A program made the position numbers and the translations under genes. This document shows positions 7,888 through 18,034 of a stretch of 64,000 bases of DNA, piece after piece. This DNA is from Paracoccaceae bacterium (GTDB taxonomy: Bacteria > Pseudomonadota > Alphaproteobacteria > Rhodobacterales > Rhodobacteraceae). The notes beneath the pieces were generated by a model, which did not search any database, was not told the DNA's origin, and saw only the letters and a list, made by a program, of their open reading frames with translations. The stretch covers positions 83,693 through 147,692 of the forward strand of contig JASMHC010000003.1 of NCBI GenBank assembly GCA_030750975.1, given 5' to 3'. Each line of letters opens with the position of its first letter. The stretch's first letter is position 1.

Positions 7888-8520
7888 ATGACCAATACGC
7901 GCTACCCCCAGGCCCGTATCTGGAACCGCTTTGCCGCCGGATACGCCAAACGAGCGGTCGATGACCCAAAGGCCTATCAGGTCAAGCTTGACAAAACCGC
8001 GGCCCTGATGACGCCAGATATGAAGGTTCTGGAATTTGGCTGCGGCACCGGCACAACGGCGCTTTATCACGCAAAGCGGGTCGATCGGATCGACGCATTG
8101 GATTTCTCGTCCGAAATGATCCGCATCGCGAAAGGCAAGGCAGAGACCGCAAATGCCCCGAACGTGGCGTTTCATATTTGCACTCTCGGGGATTGGGGCA
8201 CCGAACACGGCCCCTATGACATGATCATGGCCCATTCGGTCCTGCATCTGGTCGAAGATCTGGACGCGACACTGCATCAGGTTCGCAAGCGGCTGAAACC
8301 GGGCGGCTGGTTTGTGTCCTCAACCGTCTGCATCCGCGACGCAAGCCGGATTCTGCCCATCCTGTTGCCGCTGGCCTCGGCGACACGGCTGATCCCGAAG
8401 GTCCTGCCGCTTGGCGCCGAAGGCCTGCAACAGCGGATCAGCGCCGCGGGGTTTGACATCACCGAGCATTGGCGCCCGGCCCAAGGCAAGGCCGTCTTTA
8501 TCATCGCGCAGGCGGTCTAG
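7888..8520 (+). CDS. class I SAM-dependent methyltransferase
   Basis: A 210-residue Rossmann methyltransferase. Motif I is VLEFGCGTGTTAL (residues ~47-59), motif II acid is in IDALDFSSEM, and the post-motif KPGGWFVSST lies near residue 138. A 31-bp gap separates it from the XRE gene and 50 bp from the oxidoreductase, so it may be in the same transcript. Acceptor substrate is not evident. Small lipid or ubiquinone-like methyltransferases share this arrangement. Confidence 0.85.
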   Translation: MTNTRYPQARIWNRFAAGYAKRAVDDPKAYQVKLDKTAALMTPDMKVLEFGCGTGTTALYHAKRVDRIDALDFSSEMIRIAKGKAETANAPNVAFHICTLGDWGTEHGPYDMIMAHSVLHLVEDLDATLHQVRKRLKPGGWFVSSTVCIRDASRILPILLPLASATRLIPKVLPLGAEGLQQRISAAGFDITEHWRPAQGKAVFIIAQAV

Positions 8521-8570
8521 GACCGCCGCACCGCCCCCGTAACACCACATCTTCTGAGAGGAGTGCCGGC

Positions 8571-9554
8571 ATGATCCCCGAAACCATGAACGCCGCCATT
8601 CTGACAGGCTTCGGCGCGCCAGAAGTGATCCGCATCGCCAAACGCCCCGTCCCCAGGCTGAAACCCGATCAGGTGCTGGTCCGCAACCATGCCGCCACCG
8701 TTAATTCGGGCGACGCCCGAATCCGCGCCAGGAACGTGCCCAAGGGCTACAAGTTCATCATGGGGCTGGTCTTTGGCTTTCGCTCTCCAAGGATCAAAAC
8801 CCTCGGCACCGTCTTCGCCGGTGAGGTCGTGGCCACCGGTGACGCCGTGCAAGAGTTCAAAACCGGAGACCGCGTCTTCGGCAGCACCGAACTGAAGATG
8901 GGCACCCATGCGGAGTACGTGGCAATCAAGGCCAAGGATGCCATTCTGCCCTTACCGGACGATCATAGCTATGAGGACGCGGCGTCCTACATCTTTGGCA
9001 CCGGCACGGCGCTTTATTTTCTGGGCAAGGCCAAGCTGCAAAGCAAAGAGCGTATCCTGATCAATGGCGCGGCGGGTTCAGTGGGGATTGCGATGGTGCA
9101 ATTGGCCCATGCGCGGGGGGCGCATGTCACCGCCGTGGCCTCGGCGGGCAACCACGATTTCCTCAAAATGCAAGGCGCGAACGAGGTGATCGACTATCAC
9201 ACAACGGACCTGCGTACCTTGCCGCAAACCTATGATGTGATCGCCGACTGCCCCGGCAATATACCTTACGCCAAACACCGCCACCTGCTGAAAAAGAATG
9301 GCCGGTTTGCGATGGTCACGGGCACGCTTGCCCAAGCCCTGATGGCCCCTTTGGTAAAACTGATCCGCCCACACAAGATTGTCGGCGGAACAGCACTGGC
9401 GACGAAATCAGTGCTGAAAAACATCCTGAAACAGCACGAGGCGGGCAACATCTCGCCCGTCATCGACAAGCGGTTCGAGTTTGCGCAGATCGCACAGGCC
9501 CATGCCCATGTCGACAAAGGCCACAAGCGCGGCAATTGCGTCATCCGCTTTTGA
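8571..9554 (+). CDS. NAD(P)-dependent alcohol dehydrogenase / quinone oxidoreductase-like (MDR)
   Basis: A 327-residue medium-chain dehydrogenase. The GroES-like N-terminal domain has VRNHAATVNSGDARIR and GTVFAGEVVATG. The nucleotide-binding domain has LINGAAGSVGIAMVQLA (residues ~160-176), the AxxGxxG motif. Zinc-binding cysteines of classical ADHs are absent, so this is the zinc-independent QOR-like branch. The start at 8571 is fixed by the strong site GAGAGGAG (8556-8563). Longer in-frame starts have no ribosome-binding site and overlap the methyltransferase gene. Confidence 0.85.
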   Translation: MIPETMNAAILTGFGAPEVIRIAKRPVPRLKPDQVLVRNHAATVNSGDARIRARNVPKGYKFIMGLVFGFRSPRIKTLGTVFAGEVVATGDAVQEFKTGDRVFGSTELKMGTHAEYVAIKAKDAILPLPDDHSYEDAASYIFGTGTALYFLGKAKLQSKERILINGAAGSVGIAMVQLAHARGAHVTAVASAGNHDFLKMQGANEVIDYHTTDLRTLPQTYDVIADCPGNIPYAKHRHLLKKNGRFAMVTGTLAQALMAPLVKLIRPHKIVGGTALATKSVLKNILKQHEAGNISPVIDKRFEFAQIAQAHAHVDKGHKRGNCVIRF

Positions 9555-9744
9555 CCGCACGGAGGTCCTACGAAAACTTAAGGCTTGGCGAGGATAGTCC
9601 CTGTCAAGCGCTTATCACGGGTTCGGCCCCCGCTACCAACTGGGGCCAGCCGACAAACCGACAGATCGACAGGTGCGGGGGTGACGCCCCGCTTCAGGCA
9701 AAGAACCCCACCACCAAAGGCGGGCCCGCCACTTCCTAAAGATC

Positions 9745-9782
9745 AAAACAAAAACACCGGTTCGGGATCCGTCCCAAACCGG
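9745..9782 (-). terminator. rho-independent terminator on the minus strand (proS side)
   Basis: CCGGTT (9757-9762) pairs with AACCGG (9777-9782), with an inner GGGA/TCCC stem and TCCG loop. On the minus strand it is followed by a T-rich tract (complement of 9745-9754). It is 245 bp beyond the proS stop and may end that transcript. On the plus strand the T-tract is weak. Confidence 0.65.
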
Positions 9783-9801
9783 CGTTTCGCGTGCCCATGC
9801 A

Positions 9802-9835
9802 TTTCATCTTGCGAAAAAATACTCCCGCCGGAGGC
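9802..9835 (-). repeat. repeated 3'-flanking element, copy A
   Basis: Plus-strand reading TTTCATCTTGCG then AAAAAATACTCCCGCCGGAGGCG. It matches three other copies in this window (22209, 28672, 51740) with the consensus TTTCwTyTT...AAwATmCyCsssGGrGG, all in the same orientation. Each lies 3' of a minus-strand gene beyond GC-rich, often hairpin-forming DNA. Here the upstream minus-strand gene is proS. Confidence 0.7.
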
Positions 9836-10027
9836 GTCCCCCGCCCTCGGCAGGAACAGCCGCCAGAGTATCGTCCCAAAAAATCATCAACGCCTGATCA
9901 AAACACTTAGGGCAGCGCCCGGCTGAGGGGGGTGCGAAAGCACCCGCCTGGGGGCGGGCGGGTGCTGCCCGGCGGTGCCGCCGGGCGAAACATGTGACCG
10001 ATGTACGTCTGGTTTGGTGGACGCCGC

Positions 10028-11365
10028 CTAGTGGCCCGCGTAAATCTCCACAACTTTCGCCACTGCGGCCTCGGGCGACAGCTCTTCGCTTTCGCCAGTC
10101 CGACGGCTGGTCAGTTCCACCACACCGTTTTTCAGCCCACGTGGCCCGACGGTGATCCGCCATGGCAGGCCAATCAGGTCCATCGTTGCGAACTTGCCGC
10201 CCGCGCGTTCCTTTCGGTCGTCGTAAAGCGGCTCAAGCCCCGCCTTGGTCAGAGCTTTATAAAGCGCATCACAAGCCGCATCCGCTTCCTCGTCCCCCTG
10301 TTTCAGGTTGACGATCCCGCAATGGAACGGGGTCACGCCTTCGGGCCAGATGATGCCCTTGTCGTCGTGGCTGGCTTCAATGATCGCGCCCAGAAGGCGC
10401 GACACACCAATTCCGTGCGACCCCATGTGAACCGGCACGTTCTGCCCGTCCGGTGTCTGAACCGTCGCGCCCATCGCCTCGGAATACTTGGTGCCGAAAT
10501 AGAAGATCTGACCCACCTCGATCCCGCGGGCCACCTTGCGGCGCTCGGCGGGGATTTCGTTGAACAAAGCCTCGTCATGCGTCTCGTCCGTTCGCGCATA
10601 TTTGCTGGTGAACTCTTCCAGCACACCCTGACACTGTTCGACACTGTCATAGTCGATCTCACGATCGCCAAAGGTCAGATCGGTCACGGCGCTGTCATAG
10701 AACACTTCCGATTCGCCGGTTTCCGCCAGCACGAGAAACTCATGCGTATCGTCCCCGCCAATCGGCCCCGAATCCGCCCTCATCGGGATCGCTTGCAATC
10801 CCATCCGCTCATAGGTGCGCAAGTAAGAAACCAAGTGGCGGTTATAAGCGTGCAGCGCATCCTCTTTGGTCAGGTCGAAATTATAGCCGTCCTTCATGTA
10901 GAACTCGCGCCCCCGCATCACCCCGAAGCGCGGGCGCACCTCGTCACGGAATTTCCACTGGATTTGATAGAGCGTCAGCGGCAGATCCTTATAGCTGCTG
11001 ACATGGGCGCGGAAAATATCCGTCACCATTTCCTCAGCCGTCGGGGTATAAAGCAGATCGCGCCCGTGGCGGTCCTGCATCCGCAGCATTTCCTGACCGT
11101 AATCGTCATAGCGCCCGCTTTCGCGCCACAGGTCGGCCGACTGCAGGATCGGCATCTGGATCGGGATATGCCCCGCCTTCGCCTGTTCTTCATGCACGAT
11201 GTTTTCGATCTTGCGCAGAACCTTGAAGCCCAGCGGCAGCCAGGAATAAATCCCCGAGGCCGCCTGTTTGATCATCCCCGCCCGCAGCATCAAACGGTGG
11301 CTGACGATCTGGGCTTCGGCAGGGTTTTCCTTGAGAACTGGCAGGAAATAGCGGGACAGGCGCAT
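10028..11365 (-). CDS. proS: prolyl-tRNA synthetase (short alphaproteobacterial type)
   Basis: A 445-residue class II aminoacyl-tRNA synthetase that charges tRNA-Pro in the cytoplasm. Motif 1 is in [17 protein letters not shown], motif 2 is [23 protein letters not shown] (positions ~138-160), and motif 3 is the [11 protein letters not shown] segment near residue 335. An anticodon-binding domain follows from about residue 355. It lacks the ~180-residue editing insertion of long bacterial ProRS, which is typical of the alphaproteobacterial form. In related genomes proS often lies near lolC and lolD on the same strand. Here a four-gene plus-strand cassette lies between them. Confidence 0.96.
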   Translation of the reverse strand: MRLSRYFLPVLKENPAEAQIVSHRLMLRAGMIKQAASGIYSWLPLGFKVLRKIENIVHEEQAKAGHIPIQMPILQSADLWRESGRYDDYGQEMLRMQDRHGRDLLYTPTAEEMVTDIFRAHVSSYKDLPLTLYQIQWKFRDEVRPRFGVMRGREFYMKDGYNFDLTKEDALHAYNRHLVSYLRTYERMGLQAIPMRADSGPIGGDDTHEFLVLAETGESEVFYDSAVTDLTFGDREIDYDSVEQCQGVLEEFTSKYARTDETHDEALFNEIPAERRKVARGIEVGQIFYFGTKYSEAMGATVQTPDGQNVPVHMGSHGIGVSRLLGAIIEASHDDKGIIWPEGVTPFHCGIVNLKQGDEEADAACDALYKALTKAGLEPLYDDRKERAGGKFATMDLIGLPWRITVGPRGLKNGVVELTSRRTGESEELSPEAAVAKVVEIYAGH

Positions 11366-11440
11366 TGCGGATCCTATGGGTGTGTTTTCGTTCCACCCCG
11401 TTTAGGCCGCGCGGGCCAGCTTCACAAGGGGCGCAAGCGT

Positions 11441-11785
11441 TTAACCATGCGCGGCGCGGCTATCCTCGGGGGCTTCGGCGCGGTCCTGCATGCAATAGTC
11501 GCGCATCACAGACGCCACGCGCAGACGATATCCGGCAAAGACACCGCCCCGGCCCTGTGCTTGCGCGTCGCGGTGCATGTCGGTTTCGCGCCAGCGTTTT
11601 ACCGCATCCTCATCCCGAAAGAAGGACAGCGACAACAGCTTGTCAGGGTTGGTCAGGCTTTGGAACCGCTCGACCGAGATGAAGCCGTCAATCGCGGCCA
11701 GCTGCGTTTTCAGCGCGGCTGCGATGGCAAGATAATCCCCGGTCCGGCCGTCCTGAACCTCAACTTCGAAAATCACTGCGATCAT
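11441..11785 (-). CDS. antibiotic biosynthesis monooxygenase (ABM) domain protein
   Basis: A 114-residue dimeric alpha-beta barrel protein beginning MIAVIFEVEVQDG, with DGFISVERFQS and KLLSLSFFRDEDAVKRWRET, the typical ABM beta-strand and W-containing helix. Members include cofactor-free monooxygenases and small stress proteins. The substrate is unknown. It lies 15 bp after the cupin gene on the same strand, so they are probably co-transcribed. Confidence 0.85.
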   Translation of the reverse strand: MIAVIFEVEVQDGRTGDYLAIAAALKTQLAAIDGFISVERFQSLTNPDKLLSLSFFRDEDAVKRWRETDMHRDAQAQGRGGVFAGYRLRVASVMRDYCMQDRAEAPEDSRAAHG

Positions 11786-11800
11786 CGCAAACCCTCCTGA

Positions 11801-12340
11801 TCACGAGTATCTGTCCGCCGCCATCAGCTTTTCATAATTCGCGTCGTCAAACGGCATCGCCGTGCCACTGTCGATGTCGTAAAGCGTGCGTTCTTGCTTT
11901 GTCAGGTTGCCAAGATAGACATGCAGACCCAGCGCCGGTTCGTCCGAAGTACATGTGACCGAATGAATGGCGCTTGGCCCGACCGACAAAACCGAGCCTT
12001 TCGCAAGCACCACCTGACCGCTGCGGCGCACCCCGCCCTGGGGGTCGGCTTCATAAAAGTCGTTGCGTTCCTCGCCCTGATAGACACAGATCACCGCCGA
12101 CATCCGGTGATCATGGGCGGGCACCGACACCCCCGGTTCAAAGCTGGTGCGCCAGACCGAAACGGTGTCATCCTCAAACAGGATCTGATCGCCGGTCAAC
12201 TCGGGCGGGAAGGCTTCGCGCACGGCATCCGGCGCGGCCATCAGCCGATCCATATACGCCCGCAAAACATTCGGCGCATCCTGACCCGCTGCGATCCCGC
12301 GCATGTCCCTCACAAAGCCTTCGACGGTAAATTCAGTCAC
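11801..12340 (-). CDS. cysteine dioxygenase-like cupin protein
   Basis: A 179-residue cupin. Metal-ligand motifs are PAHDHRMSAVICVYQGEE (HxH plus a later Glu, residues ~93-110) and GPSAIHSV (His near residue 146). The pattern with an N-terminal helical section and W/R in TVSVWRTSFEPG resembles PF05995/PF07847-type thiol dioxygenases. It probably oxidises a small thiol, but a Cys-Tyr crosslink site is not evident. The start codon is GTG at 12340. A preceding GGGACC is only a weak ribosome-binding site. Confidence 0.75.
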   Translation of the reverse strand: MTEFTVEGFVRDMRGIAAGQDAPNVLRAYMDRLMAAPDAVREAFPPELTGDQILFEDDTVSVWRTSFEPGVSVPAHDHRMSAVICVYQGEERNDFYEADPQGGVRRSGQVVLAKGSVLSVGPSAIHSVTCTSDEPALGLHVYLGNLTKQERTLYDIDSGTAMPFDDANYEKLMAADRYS

Positions 12341-12462
12341 GGTTCTGGTCCCTTTCAGTGTCAGGTCCAGCTAAACACCATGCCCCTGATTTCGCCAAGC
12401 CCCTTGAATCCGTTCCCCAGACAAGCGATGTGTAATTGAACAACAGGACATACGAGGCGCAA

Positions 12463-13527
12463 ATGGCCCTTCCCTTGAATACTCAGGCCAAATACTGGGG
12501 CATCGTTGCGGCGGTGTTCCTTGTGGTGCTCTGGTTTCTTGGGGATATCATGCTGCCCTATGTTATCGGTGCGGCGATTGCCTATTTCCTTGATCCGCTG
12601 GCGGACCGGCTTGAAAAAATCGGCCTGTCGCGGGTGCTGGCGACGATCATCATCACCATCATAGCGGCAATCATCTTTGTCGTGGCCGCCCTGATGATCA
12701 TACCTTTGCTGATCGAACAGGCGGTTTCGCTGTTCAATATCGCGCCGGCCCTGGTCAACGATCTGCAAGCCTTCCTGACCAAGCGCTTTCCGTCACTGAT
12801 GGATGCGGAATCGGTGCTGCGGCGGTCGCTCAGCTCGATCGGTGAAAGCGTTCAGGCCCGCGGGGGCGAGTTTCTCAGCACCGCACTGGCCTCGGTCTCG
12901 GGTCTTGTGAACGTGGCGCTTCTGTTCGTGATCGTACCGGTCGTGGCCTTTTACCTGCTGCTTGACTGGGACCGCATGATCGCCAAGGTTGACGAGCTTT
13001 TGCCCCGCGACCACGCACCGGTGATCCGTCAGCTGGCGTCCGAGATCGACGGCACATTGGCCGGTTTTATCCGGGGCATGGGCTCGGTCTGTCTGATCCT
13101 CGGCACCTATTATGCCATCGCCCTGATGCTGGTCGGCCTGCAATTCGGATTGATCGTCGGGTTCATCGCCGGTCTGGTCACGTTCATCCCTTATGTCGGC
13201 GCCCTGCTTGGCGGAGCGCTGGCCATTGGTCTGGGCCTGTTCCAGTTCTGGGGCGATTGGGTGTCGCTCGGGCTGGTTGCCGGTATTTTCGTCATCGGCC
13301 AGATGGTCGAGGGCAATATCCTGACCCCGAACCTTGTTGGCAGTTCGGTCGGTCTGCATCCTGTCTGGCTGCTGATCGCCCTGTCGGTCTTTGGCTCGAT
13401 CTTCGGATTTATCGGGATGCTGGTCGCGGTTCCGGTTGCCGCGGTGATCGGCGTGGTGGTGCGCTATATCATCGGGCAATACCAGACGGGGCGGCTTTAC
13501 AAGGGTCTGGCTGAACTGGACGAATAA
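12463..13527 (+). CDS. AI-2E family transporter (DUF20/PerM-like permease)
   Basis: A 354-residue integral membrane protein with about eight helices. Features of the family are the N-terminal helix pair with YVIGAAIAYFLDPLADRLEK, the DLQAFL..RFP loop domain, and the C-terminal ITFIPYVG-like segment (VTFIPYVGALLGG) plus GNILTPNLVG (residues ~287-296) and VPVAAVIGV. Despite the family name, most members are not autoinducer exporters. I chose ATG 12463 over a TTG at 12436 because the ATG encodes the usual start. It ends immediately before hda, so transcription and translation are linked. Confidence 0.88.
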   Translation: MALPLNTQAKYWGIVAAVFLVVLWFLGDIMLPYVIGAAIAYFLDPLADRLEKIGLSRVLATIIITIIAAIIFVVAALMIIPLLIEQAVSLFNIAPALVNDLQAFLTKRFPSLMDAESVLRRSLSSIGESVQARGGEFLSTALASVSGLVNVALLFVIVPVVAFYLLLDWDRMIAKVDELLPRDHAPVIRQLASEIDGTLAGFIRGMGSVCLILGTYYAIALMLVGLQFGLIVGFIAGLVTFIPYVGALLGGALAIGLGLFQFWGDWVSLGLVAGIFVIGQMVEGNILTPNLVGSSVGLHPVWLLIALSVFGSIFGFIGMLVAVPVAAVIGVVVRYIIGQYQTGRLYKGLAELDE

Positions 13528-14205
13528 ATGGCCACGCAACTGCCTTTGAACCTCCCGACACGCACGGCGTTGGGGCGCGATGCCTTTTTCGTTTCGCCGT
13601 CAAACGCAGTGGCGCTGGCAAGCATCGACAATTGGCGCAACTGGCCCAATGGCAAGATGATCCTGTGCGGTCCCAAAGGGGCCGGCAAAACCCATCTGGC
13701 GCAGGTTTGGGCCGCCGAAAGCGGGGCGCGGGTCATCGCAGCCGAAAGGATCGCCGACAGCGACATCTCGGATCTGGCCTTAACGCCGCTGGCGATTGAA
13801 GACGCCGACCGGATCGCCGGTCAGGCGGGTGACGAGGAAGCGCTGTTTCACCTGCACAACATGATCCTTGCCGAAGGCCATGCCCTTTTGATCACCGCGC
13901 AATCCCCGCCGCGCGGCTGGAATATCGGCCTGCCCGATCTGAAAAGCCGGATGGAAGGCACCAGCCTGACCAGTCTGGACCAGCCCGACGATACGCTTCT
14001 GGCCGCCATGCTGACCAAGCAGTTTGCCGACCGCCAGCTGAAGCCCTCGCCCGAGGCTGTCACCTTTCTTTTGCGCAACATGGAACGCTCGGCCGCCGAG
14101 GTTGAGCGCATCGTATCGCGCATGGACCGGCGTGCCCTGTCACAGGGGCGGAAAATCAGCCGTCAGTTGGCGGTTGAAACTCTGGCCGATCCGAGCGAGA
14201 TTTGA
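13528..14205 (+). CDS. hdaA: Hda-like DnaA-homologous regulator of replication
   Basis: A 225-residue AAA+ protein resembling the DnaA ATPase domain without the DNA-binding domain IV. The P-loop is GPKGAGKTHLAQVW (residues ~50-63), Walker B is LAIEDADRI, and the C-terminal helical lid has SAAEVERIVSRMDRRA. Alphaproteobacterial HdaA stimulates hydrolysis of DnaA-ATP with the sliding clamp. The N-terminal QLPLNLP is a beta-clamp binding motif (QLxLxLP). Its ATG follows the AI-2E stop codon directly. Confidence 0.92.
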   Translation: MATQLPLNLPTRTALGRDAFFVSPSNAVALASIDNWRNWPNGKMILCGPKGAGKTHLAQVWAAESGARVIAAERIADSDISDLALTPLAIEDADRIAGQAGDEEALFHLHNMILAEGHALLITAQSPPRGWNIGLPDLKSRMEGTSLTSLDQPDDTLLAAMLTKQFADRQLKPSPEAVTFLLRNMERSAAEVERIVSRMDRRALSQGRKISRQLAVETLADPSEI

Positions 14206-14245
14206 CGCCTGCCCCAAGTGATGCAAGTGCTGTGCAAAGTGCCCC

Positions 14246-16432
14246 ATGACAAACGCCGATTTTCTTAAAACCCCGCTTCAGGAAGCCGTTGATATCGAAG
14301 GCCTGGACCCGACCGGACCCGGCCGGTTCTTCAACCGCGAACTCAGTTGGCTGGGTTTTAACTGGCGCGTGCTGGAAGAGGCCGAAAACCCCCGCGTTCC
14401 GCTGCTTGAACGGGTACGCTTTCTGTCAATCTCGGCGGCCAATCTGGACGAGTTTTACACCGTCCGCGTCGCCGGTCTGCGCGAACTGGCCCGCGCGGGC
14501 AACACCCATCCCGCACAGGACGGGCTGACCCCGCAAGAACAGCTGGTGCTGATCAACGCCGATGCCCGCAAGCTGATGGAGCAGCAGCAAAAAACCTTTG
14601 ATACCCTTTGCGCCGAGATGGAGAAGGAAAATATCCGCATCCTCAGCCATACGGATGTCACCAAGGACGATACCGCCTTTCTGGCCGAGTATTTCCTCAA
14701 TCAGGTGTTTCCGGTTCTGTCGCCATTGGCCATTGATCCGGCCCACCCGTTTCCTTTCATTCCCAACACCGGCTTTTCACTGGCGCTTCAGCTTGAGCGA
14801 TCGAAGGATGGGCGGGTGCTTCAGGCGCTGCTGCCGATCCCTCAGCAGGTCAAGCGGTTTGCCCCCCTGCCATCCGCCGAGGGCGAATTCCGGTTTCTGC
14901 CGCTGGAAGAGCTGTTGCTTTTGCATATCGACAGCATGTTTCCGGGCTATAAGCTGAAAGGTCACTGCGCCTTTCGGGTGCTGCGCGACAGCGATCTTGA
15001 AGTTGAGGACGAGGCCGAAGACCTTGTGCGTGAATTCGAGGTAGCCCTGAAGCGGCGGCGGCGGGGCGAGGTGATCCGCATGAAAATCACCGCGAACGCT
15101 CCGGCCAAGCTGAAACGGATCATCCGGCAGGAATTGCATGTCGGCGACGACGAGATCGTCGAGATTGAAGGCATGATCGGCATTGCCGACGCCAAGGAAC
15201 TGGTGCTTGACCAGCGCCCCGATCTGCTTTGGCCCACCTTCGCCCCGCGCGTACCCGAGCGGGTGCAGGACCACGAAGGCGATATGTTCGCGGCGATCCG
15301 TCAAAAGGACATGCTGCTGCACCACCCCTACGAGACGTTTGATATGGTGGTCCGCTTTCTGAAACAGGCGGCGGCTGATCCAAACGTGGTGGCGATCAAG
15401 CAGACCCTTTACCGGACATCGAAGGATTCACCCATTGTCGAGGCGCTGTGCGAAGCGGCCGAGGATGGCAAATCCGTCACCGCACTGGTCGAACTGAAGG
15501 CCCGTTTCGACGAGGCGGCCAATATCCGCCAGTCCCGCCGTCTGGAACGCGCCGGTGCGCATGTGGTTTACGGTTTTCTTGACTGGAAAACCCACGCGAA
15601 AATCTCAACCGTGGTGCGGCGTGAAGGCGACAGGCTTGTGACCTATACCCATTACGGCACCGGCAATTACCACCCGATCACGGCGAAAATCTATACCGAT
15701 CTCAGCTTTTTCACCTGCGACGCCTCGCTTGGGCGCGACGCGACCAAGGTGTTCAACTACCTGTCGGGCTATGCCCTGCCCGAGCAGCTTGAGAACCTGT
15801 CAATCTCGCCCCACACCCTGAAATCGAAACTGATCGGGATGATCGACCGCGAAGCCGAATTTGCCCGTTCGGGCAAAAAGGCCGCGATCTGGGTCAAGAT
15901 GAATTCGCTGATCGAAAGCGATGTGATAGACGCGCTTTACCGCGCCAGTCAGGCCGGTGTGCAAATCGATTGCGTGATCCGGGGCATCTGCGGGTTGCGC
16001 CCCGGTATCCGGGGCCTGTCGGACAATATCCGCGTCAAATCGATCATCGGGCGGTTTCTGGAACATTCGCGCATCGCCTGTTTCGGCAACGGGCACGGGT
16101 TGCCTTCGAAAAAGGCGGCGGTGTTCATATCCTCTGCCGACTGGATGAGCCGGAACCTGAACCGCCGCATCGAAACGCTGGTGGAAATCCACAATCCGAC
16201 GGTGAAGGCGCAGATCGTCAGCCAGATCATGGCCGCGAATATGGCCGATGTGGCACAAAGCTGGATTCTGGGGCCGGATGGCAGTTTCGAACGCCCTGCC
16301 ACGCCCGAGGGCGAGTTTGCCTTTAACTGCCACCGTTTCTTCATGGAAAACCCGTCCCTGTCAGGCCGGGGGTCGGCGGGGGCCAGCGACGTGCCCAAAC
16401 TGACGCATACGGATGATTCCGCACCGGATTAA
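14246..16432 (+). CDS. ppk: polyphosphate kinase 1
   Basis: A 728-residue PPK1, within the usual length. The N-terminal domain starts [21 protein letters not shown]. The catalytic C-terminal domains hold the two histidine motifs: the [10 protein letters not shown] region with KQTLYRTS, and [13 protein letters not shown] with the phospho-accepting His (near residue 452), then [10 protein letters not shown] and [15 protein letters not shown]. It reversibly transfers the gamma phosphate of ATP to polyphosphate. It lies between hda and ppx, and the kinase and exopolyphosphatase pair controls polyphosphate levels. Confidence 0.97.
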   Translation: MTNADFLKTPLQEAVDIEGLDPTGPGRFFNRELSWLGFNWRVLEEAENPRVPLLERVRFLSISAANLDEFYTVRVAGLRELARAGNTHPAQDGLTPQEQLVLINADARKLMEQQQKTFDTLCAEMEKENIRILSHTDVTKDDTAFLAEYFLNQVFPVLSPLAIDPAHPFPFIPNTGFSLALQLERSKDGRVLQALLPIPQQVKRFAPLPSAEGEFRFLPLEELLLLHIDSMFPGYKLKGHCAFRVLRDSDLEVEDEAEDLVREFEVALKRRRRGEVIRMKITANAPAKLKRIIRQELHVGDDEIVEIEGMIGIADAKELVLDQRPDLLWPTFAPRVPERVQDHEGDMFAAIRQKDMLLHHPYETFDMVVRFLKQAAADPNVVAIKQTLYRTSKDSPIVEALCEAAEDGKSVTALVELKARFDEAANIRQSRRLERAGAHVVYGFLDWKTHAKISTVVRREGDRLVTYTHYGTGNYHPITAKIYTDLSFFTCDASLGRDATKVFNYLSGYALPEQLENLSISPHTLKSKLIGMIDREAEFARSGKKAAIWVKMNSLIESDVIDALYRASQAGVQIDCVIRGICGLRPGIRGLSDNIRVKSIIGRFLEHSRIACFGNGHGLPSKKAAVFISSADWMSRNLNRRIETLVEIHNPTVKAQIVSQIMAANMADVAQSWILGPDGSFERPATPEGEFAFNCHRFFMENPSLSGRGSAGASDVPKLTHTDDSAPD

Positions 16433-16493
16433 TTGACCTGCCCTTTTGCATCCCGCATTCTGACGACAGCTTGAAAACAGGTGGAAAACCTTG

Positions 16494-18008
16494 ATGGATT
16501 CGCATCCCGTGTTCTTTGAAGACACCGACCAGAATTACCTGTCACGGGTGGGTGTGGTCGATGTCGGTTCGAACTCGGTCCGGCTTGTTGTGTTTGACGG
16601 TGCCGCCCGCAGCCCGGCCTATTTCTATAACGAAAAGCTGATGTGCCGTCTTGGCGAAGGCGTTCGCGAAACCGGCCGGCTGAACCCCGAAGGCCGTGTG
16701 CGGGCACTTCAGGCGATCCGGCGGTTTCAGGCGGTGGCCAAAAGCCTTGGCATCGAGCCGCTGACCGCCGTCGCCACCGCAGCGGTGCGCGAAGCCGAGG
16801 ATGGCGAAGATTTTCGCCGCGAGGTGAAAGAAGTAACAGGGCTTGATCTGCGGGTCATCGACGGCCCGGAAGAGGCCCGGCTTTCCGCCCAGGGCGTGCT
16901 GACCGGCTGGCCCGGCAGCTATGGTCTGGTATGCGATATCGGCGGTGCCAGCATGGAGCTGGCGGAAATCTCGGACGGGCAGGTTGGCCGCTGTGTCACC
17001 TCGCAGCTTGGGCCGCTGCGCCTGAAAAGCGTCAAGGGCGGACGCCGGGGCCGCAAGGCCTATATCAAGCAGGTGGTCGAGCAGCTGGCCGAACAGATGG
17101 GGCCTCAGTCGAACCGCCTGTTTCTGGTCGGCGGTTCATGGCGGGCAATTGCGCGGATCGATATGATCCGGCGCGGCTATCCGCTGCGGGTTCTGCACGA
17201 ATACCGCATGACCCGCAAAGCGACGCGCGACACCATCGCTTTCATCCGGTCAAAAAGCACCGAGGAATTGCGCCTTCTCAGCGGCGCGTCCGAGGCGCGG
17301 ATTGCCCTTGTCCCCATCGCGTCCGAGGTTCTGTCGCGTCTGATCAAGACCTTCAAACCGGCGGATATCGCCATTTCCAGCTATGGTATCCGCGAGGGTC
17401 TGCTTTACGAGGTGATGACCCAGAAAATCCGCGATCAGGACCCGCTGATCGAGGCCTGCCGCCTGTCCGAGCAGCGCGACGCGCGTATGCCCGGATTTGG
17501 CAATGTGCTTTTTGATTTCGTCTCGCCGCTGTTCAAGAACGAACCGGCATCGCGCCGGCGCATTTTCCGCGCGGCCTGTCTGCTTCACGATGTCAGTTGG
17601 CGGGCGCATCCGGATTACCGCGCCGAGGTGTGTTTTGACTATGCAACCCGCGCCAATCTGGGGGGCATGACCCATTCCGAACGGGTCTTTCTGGGGCTTG
17701 CCCTGCTGCACCGCTACAAGAACAAACGCGACGACAGCCGCTTTGGCGACATGTCCGAATTGTTAAGCAAAAAGGATCTCCATCAGGCCGAGGTTCTGGG
17801 CAAGGCCATGCGCTTTGGTGCGATGCTGTGGATGAAGCCCGACGCCCATCCCTGCACCTTCCGCTGGCAACCCCGCAAGAAAGTGCTGCACCTGACGCTG
17901 TCAAAAGATGCCGAGCCGCTGTTTGGCGAAGTTGCCCAGGCCCGCCTTCAATCGCTTGCCCTGGCGCTTGAGGCCGATCTGGTCGTGAAACGGGGCAAAA
18001 GCGCCTGA
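16494..18008 (+). CDS. ppx: Ppx/GppA exopolyphosphatase
   Basis: A 504-residue member of the actin-like ASKHA family. Phosphate 1 motif is VVDVGSNSVRLVVFDG near residue 20, phosphate 2 motif is VCDIGGASMELAEI near residue 145, and ATAAVREAEDG is the conserved interdomain segment. A C-terminal HD-like helical domain (LLHDVSWRAHPDYRAE near residue 370) is present. It hydrolyses polyphosphate or pppGpp. I use ATG 16494 rather than TTG three bases upstream. It lies 61 bp after ppk. Confidence 0.93.
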   Translation: MDSHPVFFEDTDQNYLSRVGVVDVGSNSVRLVVFDGAARSPAYFYNEKLMCRLGEGVRETGRLNPEGRVRALQAIRRFQAVAKSLGIEPLTAVATAAVREAEDGEDFRREVKEVTGLDLRVIDGPEEARLSAQGVLTGWPGSYGLVCDIGGASMELAEISDGQVGRCVTSQLGPLRLKSVKGGRRGRKAYIKQVVEQLAEQMGPQSNRLFLVGGSWRAIARIDMIRRGYPLRVLHEYRMTRKATRDTIAFIRSKSTEELRLLSGASEARIALVPIASEVLSRLIKTFKPADIAISSYGIREGLLYEVMTQKIRDQDPLIEACRLSEQRDARMPGFGNVLFDFVSPLFKNEPASRRRIFRAACLLHDVSWRAHPDYRAEVCFDYATRANLGGMTHSERVFLGLALLHRYKNKRDDSRFGDMSELLSKKDLHQAEVLGKAMRFGAMLWMKPDAHPCTFRWQPRKKVLHLTLSKDAEPLFGEVAQARLQSLALALEADLVVKRGKSA

Positions 18009-18034
18009 GGGCTTTGAGGTCAGCCGAAAAGGTT

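Larger units (their letters stand above)
9555..10027. other. 473-bp intergenic region 3' of both the dehydrogenase gene and proS
   Basis: No gene is supported here. It holds a stem-loop with a minus-strand T-tract (9745-9782), one copy of a repeated 3'-flanking element (9802-9835), and two strong GC hairpins: 9940-9965 (GCACCCGCC/GGCGGGTGC) and 9967-9986 (GCCCGGCG/CGCCGGGC). All are compatible with the 3' region of the minus-strand proS transcript. The first ~190 bp, nearest the dehydrogenase gene, show nothing recognisable. Confidence 0.6.

Noticed and set aside
10001..11800. 599-codon plus-strand open frame opposite proS and the ABM gene
   Set aside because: It mirrors the codon bias of proS, whose family motifs are complete.
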